Below, piece after piece: positions 56,871 through 64,000 of a DNA stretch of 64,000 bases. Each line of letters opens with the position of its first letter. The first letter of the stretch is position 1. The stretch is from the NCBI GenBank assembly GCA_023374025.1, contig SIJG01000062.1, forward strand, positions 815,488 to 879,487, given 5' to 3'. Made by a program: the position numbers and the translations under genes. A model generated the notes under the pieces. That model saw only the letters and a program-made list of their open reading frames with translations, had not been told where the DNA came from and ran no database searches. The DNA comes from Heterodera schachtii (Eukaryota; Nematoda; Chromadorea; Rhabditida; Heteroderidae).

Positions 56871-58181
56871 TCATTTCGCCCTTTTTCGTTGCTTTGTCCC
56901 GCTTCTTCTTCCACTTCTTCCGGTGGCGGAGACAATGGCCTTAATTAAGCGAAATTTGAATTATTTAAACAAAATTAAATGCCTTTTTTTAATTGCTCAC
57001 CCAATGCAATTATTGCCACTAAAAAGGCAAAAGAACACACTGTTACAATTTTCATCCTTCTGAAGCTGAACAGCCGCGGCCTTCCCAATAATTTTGCATC
57101 GCTTCATTATCCAACTGTTGTCCCATTCATTTTCATCTGCTTTGGCCAATGACAGCTTTTCCTTTGTCCATTCGTTCACCAATTCAAATGGCACCATTTG
57201 CATTGACGACACACGAACAGTAAAACGAATTTGGTAATTGACGGAAGAAATGGCATTGGCACGCAGAAAATGCTAAAAAACAATGATAATTCAAAAATCA
57301 ATCGTTTGCTGCAGAAAACGTAGGGCCACACCTCCTTGAAACTGTTGATCCAATCAATGTCCGTTTGTTCGTTGTAATATTCGCAACGCAATTGCTTGGG
57401 TTGGCCATCTTTTCTCGGAGAGTGCAACCATTTGGACAATGCTTGGCCAGCAGTTGCATTTGGCCCATCAAAATAAGCACCAATTGCAGTGGGCAATCGA
57501 TCATATAATTTGATTGAAATCAATTGGTTGAGATCAGTGAGAATTGTCGGCGAAGTGCGACGACGCAAATTGTCCAAATGATCCCCATCGTTAAAGTCCA
57601 AATGGCGAATGTTTGTCGAAAAAATGGACCAAATTTCACGAACAAAAACATCCCAAATTGGCTGATGGTCATCCGAGTTGTGTGATGATGGAATCCACAA
57701 GTCTAAATTGGTGCCTCTTTTGTCGAAAATTTGGTGATTTGAACGAAGAAAAGCGATGACGGAGTGATCGATGTAACTGAAAATGGCATTGAGTGTTTTT
57801 ATTGCGATAATTTTGATTTTCATTTACCTAATCTGAATGTAATCAAAGCGAATTTTGCTGGGCAACGGACGGTCGGGCAATGGAAATGGCACAAATCCGT
57901 CATCAAACCGTACAGACAGTTTCGGTTCAGTTCCGTTGTCTTTGCGACGAATTTCGATTGTTCTCCAAATTGTCAATTCTCTTTTGCCATCAAAATGTTT
58001 GTCCACCAACGCATTGAAACGTGGCGAAAGCAATGCCAATTTGAGGCCGAGTTGGGCATGGTCAAATGATGGGAAAATGTCCATCAAAACGTCGTTGCAA
58101 ATCCAACTGAAATTGTGGAAAACTTTTAGTTAAATAATGACGAATTTGTGACTTTTCAAAATCATTTTACCGTCGGTTCAT
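56871..58181 (-). CDS. F-box-like family protein, intact copy (A6)
   Basis: Exons 58181-58171 (ATGAACCGACG), 58106-57828, 57776-57332, 57272-57001 and 56939-56871. The chain runs MNRRWICNDVLMDIFPSFDH, LGLKLALLSPRFNALVDKHF, PLPSKIRFDYIQI, DHSVIAFLRSNHQIFDKRG, DVFVREIWSIFSTNIRHLDF, QALSKWLHSPRKDGQPKQL, WINSFKE, FLRANAISSVNYQIRF, FELVNEWTKEKLSLA, WIMKRCKIIGKAAAV and tail PLSPPPEEVEEEAGQSNEKG. All splice phases agree. Upstream it retains a variant of the shared promoter motif (ATGATGGCGTCGTC reversed, near 58219-58232). Confidence 0.75.
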
Positions 58182-58950
58182 TTTTTGGCAATTAGACAAT
58201 TTGCTGCCAAATTCCGAATGATGGCGTCGTCACAAAGGGAAGGAATAATTGCAGAATTATTACGTTAGAAACTTTTATTTTTTTTCAAATGCCAGGCAAA
58301 TCGAAAAAACAAACATTTTTATAGTCATGAAAAGGGAAATGATGAATGTTTTTTGTCGTGGTTGGTCGATCGACGAAAAGTGCAAAATTTGCTAAATTTT
58401 TGACTAAATCAACTCATAAATTTTCTCAGACATAACCAAATTGCACAATCTTGGTATCATACGATAGCCCTTGAATTGCTTTATTAGCTTGCTAAATTTC
58501 AAAAAATTTAAAATTTAGTCATTTTACACCCTCTAAAAATTAGGTTTTTAGTGCCTATTTTCCATTTGTCAAAAATTCACAAAAGGCATGAAAAACGCCA
58601 AAGGCACGAAAAAAAAAAACATGTAAAAATAACCCAAAATTTGTTGTTTTAAGCATCTCGGGATTGAGCTTTCTCATACATGATAATTCAAGACTCATAA
58701 AAGTACGAAAAATGATTTGGGTTCACTTTTCAGTGCACTTTTAGCTTGGTGTGGGAATCTAACTCGAAATTTAAAACTCGAAAATTGAGTTAGAGGCTTT
58801 GCAGAAGTGCCATTAAAGTATACAACGTTCATTTTGATCAAATTCGGACCCGAAAAACCCCAAATTTCGTCCTTGGGCCATCTTCCAAGTCTCTCTGTTC
58901 GATGTTCATTTTGTGTCTAATTTGTTTTCCCACTTCTTTTTCAGTACTGT

Positions 58951-59052
58951 GGCATGACTTACACCGCCAAAGGGGCCAGGGCATCGGCGGGCGGCGGCTC
59001 CAAGAAGGACAAGAAGCAGAAAGCGTCGAAGAGCTCCAGCGGTGAACAATGA
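58951..59052 (+). CDS. Terminal exon of an unidentified gene
   Basis: After acceptor CTTTTTCAG (ending 58944-58950 region) the frame encodes YCGMTYTAKGARASAGGGSK and a lysine/serine-rich end (KKDKKQK, SKSSSGEQ), then TGA. GC content is far above its surroundings, as in other real exons of the window. No upstream exon is visible between here and the inverted F-box copy, so the gene may have been split by insertions, or its earlier exons may lie far upstream. Confidence 0.4.
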   Translation, partial: GMTYTAKGARASAGGGSKKDKKQKASKSSSGEQ

Positions 59053-59521
59053 TCGACTCGAAGAATGCCCGAATTGGAGCGACAAGAGGTCAATGGAAAT
59101 GATCAACAGAGTCAATTAGGACTGATCAGTGATCACTTTTGATCAGCAGAGTCATTAAGAACTGAACACTTTGATTACCATAGTCAATTAAGGACGGACG
59201 GCCCCCGTGGATGAACGAACGATGGAATTCGAGCAACAAACGCTTCTCCCCTTCTAACTGCTGCTGCTGATCCCCCCCAATATGACGCTGTTTCCCGCCC
59301 CCCTAAATTATATCATTTGTATGTGCTTTATCACCCTCTGATCTGTTGTCCGTGATAAGCTATATGCGCAAATCCATATCAGTGAGCAAATTATTGTAAT
59401 TGTTGTAAGATATATTGTATGTCCTATATATTGTATTGTATTTGTATGTGCTCCAATGCAACACCCAATCATTATGTGTACATAAATATATGTTGTATGA
59501 ATGTATTGGGACAATCTCCGC

Positions 59522-59529
59522 TATAAAAG
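59522..59529 (+). promoter_or_regulatory. TATA box of the small membrane-protein gene
   Basis: TATAAAAG lies 54 bp before the ATG at 59583, with GC-rich sequence following. Confidence 0.5.
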
Positions 59530-59582
59530 CGCCTTCGCCTCCCCATTTTTGTGCATTAACATTCATTCAAATTTCTGCTACT

Positions 59583-62500
59583 ATGTCCTCCACTGTCCTT
59601 CAAAATGCCCTCCGTCTGTTGTTCATTACTCTGATCATTTTCAACTGTTGCCACGGGTAAACAAAAAGCACAGCCCAAACGGCGGATTTTCTATGGCATT
59701 TTATGAGTTCAACACAGAGATTTTCTTCAAGTTTTAAAAAAGAAACAAATGTCTCTCTCCCCATTTTATTTTTACGCCAAAAGTCATTTGAAAAAATTGA
59801 AAATTCAAAATTATCGAAATTTTAAAAATAATTTTGATTTTGCCTTTCTCTACCCTCGAGAACCCATTGGCAACAATTTAAGGCGAACAGATTCAAAAAT
59901 TGTTTGGATAAAAAATGTGATTTTAGTGCTTCTTTCATCAAAAGTAGTACAACCGTAAAAAATAGGAAAACCCTAAAAATCCAGGCTTTATCCAACGCAT
60001 TTAATTATTCTGCTTATATTTGTGGGACATCATTCGGAACTCGGCCAAATTGTGCTAATTACCAAAAAATGAACCGACGGTAAAAAGTCACAAATCGTCA
60101 TTTATTTAACTAAACTGTTTCCCGCATTTCAGTTGGATTTGCAACGACGTTTGGATGGACATTTTGCCATCCTTTGACCGTCCTCAACTCGGCCTCAAAT
60201 TGGCATTGCTTTCGCCACGTTTCAATTGCTGGTGGACAAACATTTCAATGGCAAAAGGGAATTGACAATTTGGAATCGAACCTCAATTCACAAGGACAAA
60301 GGACCAGAAACGAAACTTTATGTACGGATCGATAACGGATTTGTGCCATTTCCATTGCCCGACTTTCCGTTGCGCAGCAAAATCCGTTTTAAGCACCTTC
60401 ATATTGAGTAATTAAAAATCAGAGAGCTATGGCATTAAAAACATTCATTCAATTTTAAGGTACATCGATCACTCCGTCATCGCTTTTCTTCGTTCAAATC
60501 ACCAAATTTTTGACAAAAGAGGCATCAGTTTACATTTGTTGATTCCATCATCACATACCACGGATGGCCAGCGGATTTGGGATATTTTTGTTCGTGAAAT
60601 TTGGCCAATTATTTCGACAAACATTCGCCATTTGGATTTTTCCTATGGTGATTTGGACAATTTATGTCGTCGCACTTCGCCGACAATTCTCACCGACCTT
60701 GATCAATTGAATTCAATCAATTCATTTGGTCTGTTGCCCGAGGCAATTGGTGATGATTTTGATGCGCCAAATGCAACAATTTCTGCTGGCCAAGCATTGT
60801 CCAAATGGTTGCACTCTCCGAGAAAATATGGCCAACCCAAGCGATTGCGTTATTGCCAAGGGAACTTTGAATGGATCAACAATTTCAAGGAGGTGTGTCC
60901 GTAATCTCGACAAATCACTGGTTTTTGTTTTCAAATTGTTTAGCATTTTCTCCGTGCCACCGCCATTTCTTCCGTCAGCTACCAAATTCATTTTTGTGTT
61001 CATGCGCCGTCAACGCAAATTGTGCCATTCGAATTGGTAAACAAATGGACAAAGGAAAAGCTGACATTGGCCAAAGAAAACGAAAATGAATGGAAAATCG
61101 ATTGGATAATGAAGCGATGCAAAATTATTGGGGAGACAGCGGCGGTTCAGCAGCAGAAGAAAGATGAAAATTGGGACAACAATTGTAACCGTGTGTTCAT
61201 TTGGCTTGATAGTACCACTAATTGCATCGGGTGAGCAATTAAAAAAGTCATTTAATTTTGTTTAAATAATCCAAATTGCGCTTAATTAAGGCCATTGTCT
61301 CCGCCACCGGAAGAAGAAGTGGAAGAAAAAGCGGCACAAAGCATCAAAAAAGTGGCGTCTTCTGCTGACAATGAATGAGTGGTGGGCCCAGCAAAAACAG
61401 TGGTCAACAGAAGAAAAAATGAATTAATTGAGAATGAAGATCAAAATCCATCAGTGATCAAATACATTTTATGATGGAAAACCTCTCAATTTCGGTAAAT
61501 AAATCGGACGTATAAAATGGTATAAAAGTGGACTCTCTATTGCAGTTCACACGATCATAAGTTTTTTTTTTTGCAACTTTAATGCACTATAGCTCTAATT
61601 TAGAGAAAGGCACTACCGTATTTTATAGTAAAGTGCAGCGGGACCGGGAAATTTGGTCAAAACCGGGACCTCGGTACTCAGTTGTACTCAGTTGTCCGTG
61701 TTCAGGTCCCGGTCCCGCTGCACTCTATTTTATAGAAATATTTTGGTATTTCGAATTTTTAATATAAATTTCAGAAATTCTTTAACAAAATGCAACAATT
61801 TTTTTATTGACGCGTGACATTTTTGGGACACCTTCAAAATTTCTATTAAATAAATTCTGTTGAAAAATAATTTCCCCGTCTCCATTTACCCCCCCCCCCC
61901 CATTTAATTACAAAATTAAACAATAAATATTTCCCCAGCGGCGCCAACCGCGGTAGGGGTCCTTTTTCAATTTTGGCCAAGTCATACAATCTTGGTATCA
62001 TTCTGAAGCTCTATATGTTTAGAAGTTGTAAGCATTTTCTAAGCGATTAAGCAACCCACAAAAAGCCAAAGCTTGAAAAGTGCAAAAAAGTCCGAATTTT
62101 TGTATATTTCTATTTTTAACTGTTTTAGTTCTGTACTAATCACTTCAAGTTTTGGTTAGCTGATAGAGCTTATGAAGAGCTTCAGAATGATACCAAGATT
62201 GTTTTCAGTGTCAATAAGTTTATTAAATTGAAGCACTAATGGCTTTTATGTAGTTGGCTTCCAATTGTATATAAACAAAGTTTCAAAAAAAAAGTCTGAA
62301 ATTCTAAAATTTTGAATTTTCGACTTTTTGTTCGAAAAATTCGGATTCGAGTCCACTTTTTGTACATACAAATCTTTTTGACAGCCCAACTTACATATTA
62401 TACATTGTATTACATATTCTTATAGATAGAGAACCAACATTCAATTCGCTGTACAAAACGGGGTTAATAATGTTAACCGAATGGGGCACTGCTATTGTGG

Positions 62501-63091
62501 TGTTGTGCTGCTCAGTTGCATTTGCTTTTTTTCACGTGGCCATGTTTTTGAACTATTAACTTTTTTCATTATTCAACCAAATGCAACAATCTTGGTATCA
62601 TTCAATAGCCTTAAGTGTCCTCTATTAGCCTGTAAAATTCCAAAAAATTTTGTTAAGATTCAAAAAATTTATGGCTTGAAAATTTCAAAAAGTTGGTTTT
62701 CTAAACATTTTTGGCCATAAATTTTTTGAAGCCCAACAGAATTTTTTTAAATTTTGCAGGCTAATAGAGGACACTTAGGGCTTTCGAATGATACCAAGAT
62801 TGTTGGATTCGGTTATAATAAAAAACAAATTATAGTTCAAAAACTAGTGAAAACGGCGCTTCGTCCGCATTTCTCTCATTTTTCTCAATTTTTTATGCTA
62901 TTATTCCCTCTCCCCTTTTCAGTATTCTTCTGATCGCTGCTGCCATTGGACTTGTTGTGCTTACGCTGTGCTTTATACGGAGGCGCCGCAGAAAGGCATT
63001 GGACGCGAAAGCATTTGCCCCAGTAAACGCTGAGTCGTCACTGTCGCTTAGATCTGATGAACATGGAGTGGAAGTGCCGGATTCTCTTTGA
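59583..63091 (+). CDS. Small type I membrane protein with very long intron
   Basis: Exon 59583-59656 encodes MSSTVLQNALRLLFITLIIF then NCCHG, a signal peptide, and ends in phase 2 at a GTAAAC donor. Exon 62923-63091 (acceptor TTTTCAG) supplies the missing base and encodes a membrane segment ILLIAAAIGLVVLTLCFI, a basic stop-transfer RRRRRK, and a short cytoplasmic tail ending VEVPDSL. Direct joining gives about 80 residues. Further exons in the 3.3-kb intron cannot be excluded, since a signal peptide joined straight to a membrane segment is unusual. The intron contains an F-box-like copy and several foldbacks. Family unknown. Confidence 0.45.
60069..61378 (+). pseudogene. F-box-like copy A7, one-base frameshift in exon 2
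   Basis: Exons 60069-60079, 60133-60407, 60460-60892, 60944-61230 and 61291-61378. The first exon is ATGAACCGACG and the promoter motif TGGGACATCATTCGG lies at 60025-60039. Exon 2 reads WICNDVWMDILPSFDRPQLG, then LALLSPRFN, but AATGCGTTGGTGG of other copies is AATTGCTGGTGG here (about 60224), one base shorter, so the frame breaks before LVDKHFNG. Everything downstream is intact, through WPIISTNIRHLDF, SKWLHSPRKYG, FELVNKWTKEKLTLA, CKIIGETAAVQQQKKDE and tail PLSPPPEEEVEEKAAQSI. Either a fresh pseudogene or a sequence error. Confidence 0.65.
61629..61725. mobile_element. Mini CCCGGT foldback
   Basis: Inverted ends AAGTGCAGCGGGACCGGG (left) and GAGTGCAGCGGGACCGGG (right, reversed). TATTTTATAG stands on both sides (61619-61628 and 61726-61735). 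It is related to the element at 18881-19855, and the interior has GTACTCAGTT twice. Confidence 0.6.
62574..62817. repeat. Foldback repeat, near-complete arms
   Basis: The left CAACAATCTTGGTATCATTC ... AAGTGTCCTCTATTAGCCTG is inverted at right as AGGCTAATAGAGGACACTTA ... GAATGATACCAAGATTGTTG. Arms of about 110 bp. One of the cleanest members of the family; it lies just before the last exon of the membrane-protein gene. Confidence 0.65.
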
Positions 63092-64000
63092 ACACGACGA
63101 ACGAACCGAACGATGGATGAGGAGATTTGGAATTGAAAAATGCCATTTTTTGTCACGATTTCGTTTTGATTCGATTTGTTTTTTGTGGGTTTGAAAACAA
63201 AAACCTAATTGTATATTTTGTTTTTTTTCGCTTATTAAATGCATTTTAATCGGCGGACGAAATCCAACTCGTACTGTTTTCGCATTCGATAGCCTTTCAA
63301 ATACTCTATCTACAGGTAAAATTCACGAAAATTTTATTGTTTTTCAAAAAAGTTATGACCAAAAATTGTAAAAAAAAAAAATTCGTACATATATGTACCA
63401 GGGATGGGCCAAATCGAAAAATAAAATGCGAAACGCGAAATTTGCGAAAATAAAAAATGCGAAACGAAAATAAATGCGAAACGCGAAATTCCAAAAAACG
63501 CGAAATTGCGAAACGCGAAAGCGAAATTTTTTACACAACTTTTTAATAGTTAAAATCATAAAGCAAAAATCATTTTTTATAAAAGTTTATTCCAAATTTT
63601 AAAAATCAATAAAATCTTTTTTGAGGCCAGATTTTCACTAAAAAATGATTAAATTTTGCGATTTTTGTATATTTTTCTAAGTAGAAATAGAAATTCTGAG
63701 GATTTTTAACACATTTTCACTGAAATTTTAGAGCTAAAAATTACCAAATTTTGCAATTTTGGGGCATTTTTCTAAGAAAAATAGGAGTTTTGGGGGCGCG
63801 GCGGTGCCGATCATGGCTGGGCGAAGCTCGGCTTAGCACTCGAAGCCGAAGGCGAAGCCCAATTTTTATTCGAAGGCGAAGTCCGAAGCTCAAAAAACCC
63901 GAAGTTTTCGTAGCCGAAGCCGAAGTTTTTTTCAAAATTTTTTTTTTAATTTCAAAAATTCTTCATCACAAAATTTCGGTTAGATACCATATTTATTCAA
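63092..64000. other. 3' UTR and repeats at window end
   Basis: Contains an array of GCGAAACGCGAAAT-like units at 63420-63525, a partial GC hairpin near 63797-63812 and GAAGCCGAAGGCGAAG units at 63840-63925 that run toward the window edge. No gene seen. Confidence 0.5.

Overview
The window looks like nuclear DNA of a plant-parasitic (tylenchid) nematode, most plausibly a cyst nematode of the Globodera/Heterodera type. The base composition is AT-rich, GT-AG introns are short, and many small coding exons sit inside repeat-rich DNA. The window also carries an expanded family of F-box-like genes and secreted ubiquitin-like proteins of a kind known from cyst nematodes. The genus is inferred from protein resemblance only; no search was run.

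Layout. 0-1 kb: 3' end of a flavin-containing monooxygenase. 3.2-5.3 kb: unrecognised coding exons. 6.9-10.9 kb: a twelve-exon platelet-activating factor acetylhydrolase. 12.8-15.3 kb: a RidA deaminase and an SH2/Fes-type tyrosine kinase, transcribed divergently. 15.8-18.1 kb: two F-box-like members. 20.2-25.5 kb: a ten-exon ethanolaminephosphotransferase (EPT1/selenoprotein I family, without selenocysteine). 26-61.4 kb: about ten intact or broken F-box-like copies on both strands, with two secreted ubiquitin-like genes, two ubiquitin-like fragments, a multi-membrane-span gene (36.2-39.2 kb), an unknown coiled-coil-like gene (53.7-54.2 kb) and a non-LTR retrotransposon fragment (54.7-55.3 kb). 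59.6-63.1 kb: a small signal-peptide/membrane gene with an F-box copy inside its intron.

The F-box-like genes share a five-exon plan. A tiny first exon encodes M-N-R-R. The second carries the N-terminal F-box-like motif, and three more end in a proline/glutamate tail. They also share a conserved stretch just upstream of the ATG containing TGACATCATTC. Some copies are intact, some have single-base frameshifts, and some are reduced to a promoter or a C-terminal exon. Together with the secreted multi-domain ubiquitin-like proteins, this suggests a fast-evolving locus for ubiquitin-system proteins, possibly involved in parasitism. That functional link is inference.

The spaces between genes and many introns are filled with non-autonomous inverted-repeat (foldback/MITE) elements. 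Several have exact 8-bp target duplications of hAT type, and one site (29.5-31.1 kb) is a nest of insertions in which each host site can still be read. No transposase gene is visible, so any mobilising enzyme must be elsewhere.
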